Shown piece after piece: positions 18,456-26,328 of a DNA stretch of 64,000 bases. Where the stretch lies: contig NZ_BBPO01000001.1 of the NCBI RefSeq assembly GCF_000787815.1, positions 227,980 to 291,979 of the forward strand, written 5' to 3'. Origin of the DNA: Streptacidiphilus neutrinimicus (lineage in GTDB: Bacteria; Actinomycetota; Actinomycetes; Streptomycetales; Streptomycetaceae). Below the pieces are notes generated by a model, which did no database searches, had not been told where the DNA came from, and worked only from the letters and a program-made list of their open reading frames with translations. The stretch's first letter is position 1. Each line of letters opens with the position of its first letter. A program made the position numbers and the translations under genes.

Positions 18456-19670
18456 ATGGCTGACGTCACCACCACCCCCGGGGGAGCCACCACCTCCGGC
18501 TCGATCCAGGTCGCCGGTGTGCCCGGCGAGTTCTCCGCCCAGCCGGGCGACGCGCGTACCGAGGTCCTCGCGTCCTACGACGTGAACGATTTCCCGGTCC
18601 CGCACGGCCGCGAGGAGAACTGGCGCTTCACGCCGCTGCACCGCCTCAAGGGCCTGCACGACGGCACCGCCGAGGCCACCGACGGCGCGGTCAAGGTCGA
18701 CGTGACCGCCCCCGAGGGCGTCCTCGTCACCGTCGTCGACCGCGACGACGCCCGCGTGGGCGCGGCCGGCAAGCCGGTCGACCGCGTCGCCGCGCAGGCG
18801 TTCAGCAGCATCGACGAGGCCGGTCTGGTCTCCGTCCCCAAGGACACCCAGCTGACCGAGCCGATCCGGATCACCGTCCACGGCCAGGGCGGCGTCTGCT
18901 ACGGCCACCAGGTGATCGAGATCGGCGCGTTCGCCGAGGCCGTCGTCGTGATCGAGCACACCGGTGACGCCGTGGTCGCCGCCAACGTCGAGTACCTGAT
19001 CGGCGACGGCGCCAAGCTGACCGTCGTCTCGATCCAGGACTGGGAGGACACGGCCGTCCACGTCGCCCAGCACACCGCGCTGGTCGGCCGCGACGCGACC
19101 TTCAAGTCCGTCGTCGTCACCTTCGGCGGCGACGTCGTGCGCCTGCACCCGCGGGTGGTCTACGGCGGCACCGGCGGCGAGGCCGAGCTCTACGGCCTGT
19201 ACTTCGCCGACGCCGGCCAGCACCTCGAGCACCGCCTCTTCGTCGACCACGACACGCCGCACTGCCGCTCCAACGTCGCCTACAAGGGCGCGCTGCAGGG
19301 CCAGGACGCGCACGCGGTCTGGATCGGCGACGTGCTGATCCGCGCCGAGGCCGAGGGCACCGACACCTACGAGCTCAACCGCAACCTGCTGCTCACCGAC
19401 GGTGCGCGGGTCGACTCGGTCCCGAACCTGGAGATCGAGACCGGCGAGATCGTCGGCGCCGGCCACGCCTCCGCGACCGGCCGCTTCGACGACGAGCAGC
19501 TCTTCTACCTGCAGTCGCGCGGCATCCCGGCCGACGAGGCCCGTCGCCTGGTGGTCCGCGGCTTCTTCGCCGAGCTGGTCCAGCAGATCGGCCTGCCGGA
19601 GCTTCAGGAGCGTCTGATCGAGAAGATCGACGCGGAGCTGGAGGCGTCCGTCGGCGCTGGTGTCGCATGA
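18456..19670 (+). CDS. sufD: Fe-S cluster assembly protein SufD
   Basis: Partner of SufB in the SufBC2D scaffold. 404 aa, with the SufBD beta-helix core (VVIEHTGDAVVAANVEYLI) and a C-terminal block parallel to SufB: SNVAYKGALQGQDAHAVW, then DEQLFYLQSRGIPADEARRLV. The N-terminal DVNDFPVPHGREENWRFTPL is characteristic of actinobacterial SufD. It begins 66 bases after sufB, the only larger gap in this part of the operon, and its stop overlaps the next start by four bases. Confidence 0.95.
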   Translation: MADVTTTPGGATTSGSIQVAGVPGEFSAQPGDARTEVLASYDVNDFPVPHGREENWRFTPLHRLKGLHDGTAEATDGAVKVDVTAPEGVLVTVVDRDDARVGAAGKPVDRVAAQAFSSIDEAGLVSVPKDTQLTEPIRITVHGQGGVCYGHQVIEIGAFAEAVVVIEHTGDAVVAANVEYLIGDGAKLTVVSIQDWEDTAVHVAQHTALVGRDATFKSVVVTFGGDVVRLHPRVVYGGTGGEAELYGLYFADAGQHLEHRLFVDHDTPHCRSNVAYKGALQGQDAHAVWIGDVLIRAEAEGTDTYELNRNLLLTDGARVDSVPNLEIETGEIVGAGHASATGRFDDEQLFYLQSRGIPADEARRLVVRGFFAELVQQIGLPELQERLIEKIDAELEASVGAGVA

Positions 19671-19990
19671 CCGCCGGCTTCGTGCGCGTCGCCGCGCTGA
19701 GCGAGCTGGAGGAGGACACCCCGAAGCGGGTCGAGGTCGACGGCGTCGCCGTCTCGATCGTCTCCGCCGAGGGCGAGGTCTTCGCCATCAACGACGTCTG
19801 CTCGCACGCCAACGTGTCGCTGTCCGAGGGCGAGGTGGAGGACTGCATGATCGAGTGCTGGCTCCACGGCTCGCGCTTCGACCTGCGCACCGGCAAGCCC
19901 TCGGGCCTCCCGGCGACCCGGCCCGTCCCCGTGTACCCCGTAAAGATCGAAGGGGACGATGTGCTCGTCTCCGTCACCCAGGAGTCCTGA
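19667..19990 (+). CDS. Rieske-type [2Fe-2S] ferredoxin of the suf operon
   Basis: 107-aa non-heme Rieske ferredoxin. The cluster ligands are CSHAN (C-x-H) and CWLHGSRFD (C-x2-H), 18 residues apart; the rest is the usual beta fold, ending KIEGDDVLVSVTQES. It has no signal peptide or membrane anchor, so it is cytosolic. The ATGA overlap with sufD and five-base gap to sufC place it firmly inside the operon. Such ferredoxins are normal in actinobacterial suf operons, where they may donate electrons during assembly; the exact role is not settled. Confidence 0.93.
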   Translation: MTAGFVRVAALSELEEDTPKRVEVDGVAVSIVSAEGEVFAINDVCSHANVSLSEGEVEDCMIECWLHGSRFDLRTGKPSGLPATRPVPVYPVKIEGDDVLVSVTQES

Positions 19991-19994
19991 GTCC

Positions 19995-20759
19995 ATGGCA
20001 ACGCTTGAAATCCGCGACCTGCACGTCTCCGTCGACGCCGAGAACGGCCCGCGCGAGATCCTCAAGGGCGTCGACCTGGTCGTGAAGCAGGGCGAGACCC
20101 ACGCGATCATGGGCCCGAACGGCTCCGGCAAGTCCACCCTGGCCTACTCGCTGGCCGGCCACCCGAAGTACACCATCACCAAGGGTGAGGTGCTGCTGGA
20201 CGGCGAGGACGTGCTGGCCATGTCCGTCGACGAGCGCGCCCGCGCCGGCGTCTTCCTGGCCATGCAGTACCCGGTCGAGGTCCCCGGCGTCTCGGTCTCC
20301 AACTTCCTGCGCACCTCCGCCACCGCGATCCGCGGCGAGGCCCCCAAGCTCCGCACCTGGGTCAAGGAGGTCAAGGAGGCCATGGCCGACCTCCAGATGG
20401 ACCCGGCGTTCGCCGAGCGCAACGTCAACGAGGGCTTCTCCGGCGGTGAGAAGAAGCGCCACGAGATCCTCCAGATGGAGCTGCTCAAGCCGAAGATCGC
20501 GATCCTCGACGAGACCGACTCCGGTCTCGACGTCGACGCGCTGCGCATCGTCTCCGAGGGCGTGAACCGCGTGCGCGCCACCGGCGATGTCGGCACCCTG
20601 CTGATCACCCACTACACGCGCATCCTGCGCTACATCAAGCCGGACTTCGTCCACGTCTTCGCCGGCGGCAAGATCGTCGCCTCCGGCGGCCCCGAGCTGG
20701 CCGACCAGCTGGAGGAGAACGGCTACGAGCAGTACGTGAAGGGCGGTGCAGCCGAGTGA
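19995..20759 (+). CDS. sufC: SufC, ATPase of the SufBCD complex
   Basis: ABC-type ATPase that drives conformational change of SufBD during cluster assembly; not a transporter. 254 aa from ATG 19995 (MATLEIRDLHVSV). Walker A GPNGSGKSTLAYSLAG, the SufC-type signature FSGGEKKRHEILQM, Walker B IAILDETDSGLDVDAL and the switch histidine in ITHYTRIL are all present. Its stop overlaps the sufS start (GTGA). Confidence 0.96.
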   Translation: MATLEIRDLHVSVDAENGPREILKGVDLVVKQGETHAIMGPNGSGKSTLAYSLAGHPKYTITKGEVLLDGEDVLAMSVDERARAGVFLAMQYPVEVPGVSVSNFLRTSATAIRGEAPKLRTWVKEVKEAMADLQMDPAFAERNVNEGFSGGEKKRHEILQMELLKPKIAILDETDSGLDVDALRIVSEGVNRVRATGDVGTLLITHYTRILRYIKPDFVHVFAGGKIVASGGPELADQLEENGYEQYVKGGAAE

Positions 20760-22012
20760 TCCCTACCTCTCGCATGCTGGACGTGGACGCGATCCGCAAG
20801 GACTTCCCGGTCCTGTCGCGGATCCTGCCCAACGGCAAGCCGCTGGTCTACCTGGACAACGCGGCCACCTCGCAGAAGCCCAAGCAGGTCCTCGACGCGC
20901 TGACGGCCTACTACGAGCTGCACAACGCCAACGTCCACCGCGGCGTGCACACGCTCGCGGAGGAGGCCACGGCGCTGTACGAGGGCGCGCGTGACGCCGT
21001 CGCGTCCTTCATCAACGCGCCGAGCCGCGACGAGGTCGTGTTCACCAAGAACGCGTCCGAGTCGCTGAACCTCGTCGCGAACATGCTCGGCTGGGCCGAG
21101 GAGCCGTACAAGGTCGACGCCGACTCCGAGATCGTCATCACGGAGATGGAGCACCACTCCAACATCGTGCCGTGGCAGCTGCTGGCGCAGCGCACCGGCG
21201 CGAAGCTGAAGTGGTTCGGCCTGACCGACGACGGCCGGCTCGACCTGTCCCACATCGACGAGATCATCACCGAGAAGACCAAGGTCGTCTCGTTCGTGCT
21301 GGTCTCCAACATCCTGGGCACCGTCAACCCGGTCGAGGCGATCGTCCGCCGCGCCCAGGACGTGGGCGCGCTGGTCGTCATCGACGCCTCGCAGGCCGCC
21401 CCGCACATGGTGCTGGACGTGCAGGCGCTGGAGGCCGACTTCGTCGCCTTCACCGGGCACAAGATGCTGGCCCCGACCGGCATCGGCGTCCTGTGGGGCC
21501 GCCAGGAGCTGCTGGAGGACCTCCCGCCGTTCCTGGGCGGCGGCGAGATGATCGAGACCGTCTCCATGCAGTCCTCGACCTACGCCCCCGCGCCGCACAA
21601 GTTCGAGGCGGGCACCCCGCCGATCGCGCAGGCGGTCGGGCTGGGCGCGGCCATCGAGTACCTGAACGGCGTCGGCATGGACGCGATCGCGGCCCACGAG
21701 CACCGGATCACCGAGTACGCGCTGAGCCGGCTTGCTGAGGTCCCGGACCTGCGGGTGATCGGCCCGACCACGGCCGAGGACCGCGCCGCGGCGATCTCCT
21801 TCACCCTGGGCGACATCCACCCGCACGACGTGGGCCAGGTGCTGGACGAGCAGGGCATCGCCGTGCGCGTCGGCCACCACTGCGCGCGTCCGGTCTGCCT
21901 GCGCTACGGAATTCCGGCGACCACGCGGGCGTCGTTCTATCTGTACTCCACCGAGGCGGAGGTGGACGCCCTGATCGACGGGCTGCACCACGTCCGCGCC
22001 TTCTTCGGTTAA
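20756..22012 (+). CDS. sufS: SufS cysteine desulfurase
   Basis: PLP-dependent group II desulfurase that takes sulfur from cysteine and passes it to SufU. 418 aa. PLP lysine K236 lies in FTGHKMLAPTGIGVLW; the persulfide cysteine C376 in RVGHHCARPVCLRYG; the N-terminal LDNAATSQKPKQVLDAL is the SufS signature. The start is GTG 20756 overlapping sufC by four bases; ATG 20774 (MLDVDAIRKDF) is possible. sufU follows after 22 bases. Confidence 0.96.
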   Translation: MIPTSRMLDVDAIRKDFPVLSRILPNGKPLVYLDNAATSQKPKQVLDALTAYYELHNANVHRGVHTLAEEATALYEGARDAVASFINAPSRDEVVFTKNASESLNLVANMLGWAEEPYKVDADSEIVITEMEHHSNIVPWQLLAQRTGAKLKWFGLTDDGRLDLSHIDEIITEKTKVVSFVLVSNILGTVNPVEAIVRRAQDVGALVVIDASQAAPHMVLDVQALEADFVAFTGHKMLAPTGIGVLWGRQELLEDLPPFLGGGEMIETVSMQSSTYAPAPHKFEAGTPPIAQAVGLGAAIEYLNGVGMDAIAAHEHRITEYALSRLAEVPDLRVIGPTTAEDRAAAISFTLGDIHPHDVGQVLDEQGIAVRVGHHCARPVCLRYGIPATTRASFYLYSTEAEVDALIDGLHHVRAFFG

Positions 22013-22034
22013 GTCGGAAAGGGAGCGGCGGTCG

Positions 22035-22490
22035 ATGAAGCTCGACTCGATGTACCAGGACATCATCCTGGACCACTACAAGCACCCGCACGGCCGTGGC
22101 CTGCGCGACGGCGACGCCGAGGTGCACCACGTCAACCCGACTTGCGGCGACGAGATCACGCTGCGGGTCAAGCTCGAAGGGAACGTCCTCAAGGACGTCT
22201 CCTACGAAGGACAGGGGTGCTCGATCAGCCAGGCCAGCGCCTCGGTGCTGAACGACCTGCTGGTCGGCAAGGAGCTGGGCGAGGCCCAGCAGATCCAGGA
22301 GGCCTTCCTGGAGCTGATGCAGTCCAAGGGCCAGCTGGAGGGCGACGAGGAGGTGCTGGAGGACGCGATCGCGTTCGCCGGCGTCTCCAAGTACCCGGCG
22401 CGCGTCAAGTGCGCCCTGCTGAGCTGGATGGCCTGGAAGGACGCCACGGCGCAGGCCCTGGCCGGAGCGCCCGTCAAGGAGAGCGCATGA
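22035..22490 (+). CDS. sufU: SufU zinc-dependent sulfurtransferase
   Basis: Accepts sulfur from SufS and passes it to the SufBCD scaffold. 151 aa, NifU-N/IscU fold, with the three conserved cysteines in HVNPTCGDEI, GQGCSISQASAS and RVKCALLSW plus the aspartate of CGD, the zinc set of Gram-positive SufU. The insertion between the second and third cysteines, typical of SufU rather than IscU, is present. GGAGCGG precedes the start. The ATGA overlap leads into the next gene. Confidence 0.95.
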   Translation: MKLDSMYQDIILDHYKHPHGRGLRDGDAEVHHVNPTCGDEITLRVKLEGNVLKDVSYEGQGCSISQASASVLNDLLVGKELGEAQQIQEAFLELMQSKGQLEGDEEVLEDAIAFAGVSKYPARVKCALLSWMAWKDATAQALAGAPVKESA

Positions 22491-22864
22491 GCGAGACCGA
22501 GGCTGCCGCCGAGACCACCGAGTCGGCGGAGTCGTTCGAGAGCGTCAGCAAGGGCTCCGTCGCGGTCGACGACCTGATGGAGGCCCTGATGGACGTCGTC
22601 GACCCGGAGCTGGGCATCGACGTCGTCAACCTGGGCCTGATCTACGGCGTCCACATCGACGAGGGCGACGTCGCGACCGTCGACATGACACTGACGTCCG
22701 CGGCCTGCCCGCTGACCGACGTCATCGAGGACCAGGCCCGCACGGCCACCGACGGCCTGGTGAAGGACCTGCGGATCAACTGGGTCTGGATGCCGCCGTG
22801 GGGCCCGGACAAGATCACCGACGACGGCCGCGACCAGCTGCGGGCGCTCGGCTTCAACGTCTGA
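22487..22864 (+). CDS. sufT: SufT-like MIP18/DUF59 iron-sulfur maturation factor
   Basis: 125 aa; an acidic, disordered N-terminus of about 25 residues, then the MIP18 (DUF59) domain with DPELGIDVVNLGLIYGV and the conserved cysteine in TSAACPLTD. Members help deliver Fe-S clusters to target proteins; the actinobacterial copy closes the suf operon. The start ATG 22487 overlaps the sufU stop. A hairpin just downstream ends the operon. A PaaD-like label is also used for this family, but the suf context favours SufT. Confidence 0.92.
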   Translation: MSETEAAAETTESAESFESVSKGSVAVDDLMEALMDVVDPELGIDVVNLGLIYGVHIDEGDVATVDMTLTSAACPLTDVIEDQARTATDGLVKDLRINWVWMPPWGPDKITDDGRDQLRALGFNV

Positions 22865-22889
22865 GGTCGTCACACCGGTCGTACCCGTA

Positions 22890-22921
22890 CGGGCGCGGGG
22901 CTCTTCGGGGCTCCGCGCCCG
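22890..22921 (+). terminator. terminator of the suf operon
   Basis: CGGGCGCGG pairs with CCGCGCCCG around a 14-base loop, 25 bases past the sufT stop. There is no T run, as is common in streptomycetes. Confidence 0.6.
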
Positions 22922-22946
22922 TGGCGTTTGCCACACAATGTGACTC

Positions 22947-24038
22947 ATGAGGTTCCTGTGTGCCGTCCTCGGCGTCCTGCTGCTCGTCACCGTCGTCAGC
23001 AGCGTGCTCCGGACGCTTGTGGTCCCACGGGGCCTCTACTCGGCGCTGGTTTTCCGCCTGACGAAGTCGCTGCGCACCGTCCTGCGCTGGACCGCCGCAC
23101 CGCTCGGCACTTTCCGGGCCATGGACCGGGCGCAAGCGTGGCTCGCACCGCTGGTCCTGCTGGGCATGCTGACCGCCTGGCTCGGCGGGATGCTCGTCGC
23201 CTACTCGCTGCTGCTGTACGGCCTGTCCGACCTGAGTTTCGGCACCGCCGTGCGGGAGGCCGGATCGAGCCTGTTCACGCTCGGCTTCGCGAGCGGCGCG
23301 CGCCTGAAGCTCTCCGGACTGGACTTCCTCGCCGCGGCCACCGGCCCGCTGGTGATCGCGCTGCAGATCGCCTACCTGCCGACGCTCTACAGCGCGTACA
23401 ACCGCCGCGAGACGGAGGTGACGCTGCTGGAGTCCCGCGCCGGCGAGCCCGCCTGGGGCCCGGAGCTGCTGGCGCGGCAGTGGCTGGTCGACACCCAGAC
23501 GGCCCTGCCCATGCTCTACCGCGACTGGGAGCGGCTGGCCGCGGACATCGGCGAGAGCCACTCCAACTACCCGCTGCTGCTCTCCTTTCGCTCGCCCAGG
23601 GCCCAGCGCAGCTGGGTCGTCGCGCTGCTGGCGGTGATGGACGCGGCCGCGATCCAGCTGGCCATCGCCCCCAAGTCCGCCCCGGCCGAGGCCCGGCTCG
23701 TGCTCCGCGCCGGCTTCAGCTCGCTGCGCGACATCGCCCGCACGATGCGGGTCCCGTTCGACCCGGACCCGGAGCCGACCGCGCCGATCCGGCTCACCTT
23801 CGCCGAGTTCGACGCGGCCGTGGCGATGATCGTCGCGACCGGATTCGCCAAGGAGCGCACCGTCGAGGAAGCCTGGGGCCACTTCCGCGGCTGGCGGATC
23901 AACTACGAGGGCATCATCTACGAGCTCGCCCGCTGGACCGACGCCGTCCCGGCCCTGTGGAGCGGCCCGCGCGACTTCCCCGCCACGCCGATCCCCCCGC
24001 GCCGCCCCCAGGACCGCCGCCCGGTCGAGCGGTACTAG
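22947..24038 (+). CDS. channel-like membrane protein of unknown function
   Basis: 363 aa. Three hydrophobic segments lie in the first half: 4-24, about 66-90, and 125-148. Between the second and third is SSLFTLGFASG, placed like the pore loop and filter of two-helix potassium channels (TVGFG/TVGYG) but not matching them. The C-terminal 200 residues are soluble and helical (RRETEVTLLESRAGEPAWGP, LVDTQTALPMLYRDWERLAA). ATG 22947 has no ribosome site; the transcript may be leaderless. I know no function. A channel-derived sensor or transporter is a guess from layout only. Independent of the suf operon, as a terminator lies between. Confidence 0.8.
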   Translation: MRFLCAVLGVLLLVTVVSSVLRTLVVPRGLYSALVFRLTKSLRTVLRWTAAPLGTFRAMDRAQAWLAPLVLLGMLTAWLGGMLVAYSLLLYGLSDLSFGTAVREAGSSLFTLGFASGARLKLSGLDFLAAATGPLVIALQIAYLPTLYSAYNRRETEVTLLESRAGEPAWGPELLARQWLVDTQTALPMLYRDWERLAADIGESHSNYPLLLSFRSPRAQRSWVVALLAVMDAAAIQLAIAPKSAPAEARLVLRAGFSSLRDIARTMRVPFDPDPEPTAPIRLTFAEFDAAVAMIVATGFAKERTVEEAWGHFRGWRINYEGIIYELARWTDAVPALWSGPRDFPATPIPPRRPQDRRPVERY

Positions 24039-24097
24039 CCCCCTCCGGGGCGTTCGAGCCTCCGGGGGACGGGTAAGGGCCTCAGCAGGAGGCGGCC

Positions 24098-24559
24098 ATG
24101 CACATCGCTCTCGGCCGAGCCCACCACGGCGGCCTCGGCCGCCCCGCACTCACCACCCCCGCCGGGGTGCGGCCCCCGCCTGCGTCCGGGGGCCGCGTGC
24201 GCACCCACCGCCGCTGGCTCGCCCGCACGGGCACCGAGCCGAGCACGGCGCTCAGTGATCTCCCCGCGCGGCGGATGCTGGCGGGCATCTTCGGCCCCGT
24301 CTACGCGGCGGGTGCGGTGCTGTTCTCCTGGATGGCGGCGGTCGCGAAACCCGCCGACGTCGCGGCGCGCAACACGTGGATCGGCTTCGCCGCGGTGTGC
24401 GCGCTGCTCGCGCTGATCGCGGGGGTGGACCTGCTGGTCATCCACGCCCGCATGGCGGCGGAACGCCGCGCGGGCCTCGCCTGGCGCCACGACCGCCCCT
24501 GGGTCGTCCGCGGCGACATCGTCGAACGCCGCGGGGACCGCCCGGGATCAGAGGAGTGA
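24098..24559 (+). CDS. small two-helix membrane protein
   Basis: 153 aa with two hydrophobic helices (about 60-82 and 94-116) and a basic C-terminus ending WVVRGDIVERRGDRPGSEE. The motif RTGTEPSTALSDL before the first helix resembles short streptomycete membrane proteins of unknown function (possibly the DUF6343 type, from memory). AGGAGG lies eight bases before ATG 24098, which supports this start even though the first 40 residues are low-complexity. No function can be given. Confidence 0.65.
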   Translation: MHIALGRAHHGGLGRPALTTPAGVRPPPASGGRVRTHRRWLARTGTEPSTALSDLPARRMLAGIFGPVYAAGAVLFSWMAAVAKPADVAARNTWIGFAAVCALLALIAGVDLLVIHARMAAERRAGLAWRHDRPWVVRGDIVERRGDRPGSEE

Positions 24560-24570
24560 GCTGCAACCCC

Positions 24571-24790
24571 CTGGGGCGTGCAACCGCTGCGGGAGCGCAC
24601 CTGGCCCCTCGCGCACACGCGGGCGGAGCCGCATATCGGCAGAGCCCCGCGCCCCTGGGTCGCGCAACCGCTGCGGGAGCGAACCGTGCGCCTCGCGCAC
24701 ACGCGGGCGGAGCCGCATATCGGCAGAGCCCGCGCCCCTGGGTCGTGCAACCGCTGCGGGAGCGAACCGTGCGCCTCGCGCCCCCAGGGG
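24571..24790. repeat. 84-bp imperfect tandem repeat, about 2.5 copies
   Basis: The unit starts CGTGCAACCGCTGCGGGAGC and runs through CACACGCGGGCGGAGCCGCA to GCGCCCCTGGGT. Copies begin at 24577, 24661 and 24744 (periods 84 and 83); the third is cut at about 24790. It fills the gap between two converging genes. Copies 2 and 3 are closer to each other than to copy 1. Similar GC-rich intergenic elements recur in streptomycete genomes, but I cannot check copy number here. Confidence 0.85.
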
Positions 24791-24799
24791 GAGGTGCGG

Positions 24800-26086
24800 C
24801 TACCGCTTGGTGCGCAGGGTGGCTGCGCCGAGGGTGAGGCAGGCGGTGGCGGCGACGGAGGCGAAGGTCGCGAACGCCGGCAGGATGCCGTACGCCCGGG
24901 CGAGGAAGCCCACGGCGACGATCGGCAGGGAGCTGCCCAGGTAGACGACGACCCACAGGGTGCTCAGCTGGGAGGCGCGGAGGTCCGGTTCCAGCGCCGC
25001 CGAGGCCATCGTGAACAGCGCCCGGAAGGCCATGCCCTGGGACGCGCCCGCGAGCACGCTGCCGGCGAACAGCAGGGCGGGGACGTGCGCGTAGCCCGCG
25101 AGGACGACCAGGCCGAGCCCCAGGGCCAGGCCCGCCATGCCGAGCGCCGGGACGGCGCGTGCGCGGGTGGGACGGGCGAGCAACTGCGCCGCGGCCGAGC
25201 TGCCGAGCAGGAGCGCTGCCACGCCCGCCCCGGCCAGCGGCGCCTTGGTGTGCAGCAGCGACGCGGCGTAGCTGGGAGCCAGGCTGAGGTAGACGCCGAA
25301 GACCGCGTAGGAGACGAAGCCCGTCGCCGCGGCCAGCAGGAAGACGCCGCGGCCCTGCTTCGGCAGGCTCAGCGCGCGCGGGCGGAGGTTGGTGCGAGAG
25401 ACGGTGGGCGGGGCGACCGCGTCCTGGCCGGGGGAGCGGGGGTGCAGCAGCGCCAGCGGCACGCACAGCGCCAGCAGGGCGATCGCGTGCAGCAGGAACG
25501 GGGTGACGACCGGGTCCTTGCCGCTCGCGAGCGCCGCGCCCAGCAGCGGGCCGAGGGCGACGCCGCCCGCGGACGCGGCCAGGGTCAGCTTCGCGGCGAC
25601 GGAGGGGCGGTCGGGCAGCAGGTCGGCGAGGGCCGCGCCCGCCGCGCCGGTGGCGAGGCCGACGGCGATGCCCTGGACGGCCCGGCCGAGCGCCAGCTCG
25701 CCGAGGCTCGACGAGGAGGCGAAGACCAGGTCGCCGACGGAGGCGAGCACGACCGCGGGCAGCACCAGGGCCCGTCGGCCCAGCTGGTCGGACCAGTGGC
25801 CGACGGCGGCGAGCACGGGGACCAGGGCGAAGACGTAGACCGTGAACAGGACGGTCGTGTCCACCGGGGTCAGGCCGAGGCGGGCCTGGAGCGCGGGGTA
25901 GAGGGGCGTCGCCAGGTTCGCGCCGATGAGCAGCAGCAGCAGGACGGCGACGGTCAGGCCGACACGGACGCCGCGCAGCGCGTTCCAGCGGCTCAGCGAA
26001 CGGAGGCGCAGACGCTCGCGCGGGGCGAGTTCGAGAGGGAGCAGGGCCTCGGTCAGACGTGTGCCGACCGGGGTCAGGTCCGCCAT
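24800..26086 (-). CDS. MFS transporter
   Basis: 428-aa major facilitator with 12 hydrophobic helices. The motif-A region is after helix 2 (VGHWSDQLGRRALVLP), with ALGRAVQGIAVGLATGA in helix 4, typical of drug/sugar-phosphate-type exporters. A 40-residue basic N-terminus precedes the first helix. AGGAGAT lies eight bases before ATG 26086, fixing the start. It is divergent from the acidic protein at 26329 and converges on the tandem repeat. The substrate is unknown; an efflux role is most likely. Confidence 0.88.
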   Translation of the reverse strand: MADLTPVGTRLTEALLPLELAPRERLRLRSLSRWNALRGVRVGLTVAVLLLLLIGANLATPLYPALQARLGLTPVDTTVLFTVYVFALVPVLAAVGHWSDQLGRRALVLPAVVLASVGDLVFASSSSLGELALGRAVQGIAVGLATGAAGAALADLLPDRPSVAAKLTLAASAGGVALGPLLGAALASGKDPVVTPFLLHAIALLALCVPLALLHPRSPGQDAVAPPTVSRTNLRPRALSLPKQGRGVFLLAAATGFVSYAVFGVYLSLAPSYAASLLHTKAPLAGAGVAALLLGSSAAAQLLARPTRARAVPALGMAGLALGLGLVVLAGYAHVPALLFAGSVLAGASQGMAFRALFTMASAALEPDLRASQLSTLWVVVYLGSSLPIVAVGFLARAYGILPAFATFASVAATACLTLGAATLRTKR

Positions 26087-26328
26087 GGCAGGGATCTCCT
26101 GGCGTCGGGGCTCCGGGCCGTTCCGGCGGGGTGTGCCGGGTCGGTCCGGGTGGAGCGGGCGTGCGGGGGGCGTGCGGGTTGTCAGCGCGTGGGTGTGCGC
26201 TTCAGCCCAGCGGAGGATACGTGCTGGTCACACGTCAAGGGAAACGACGCCCGCCCGCGCCAGGGACTACCCTCGGCGTCAGGAACGGTGTGTGTGTGCG
26301 TCACCAGGTGCGAAGGACGGTCGGGAAC

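Noticed and set aside
24571..24790. CRISPR array
   Set aside because: Repeats are adjacent with no variable spacers and the period is 84; no cas genes are in the window.
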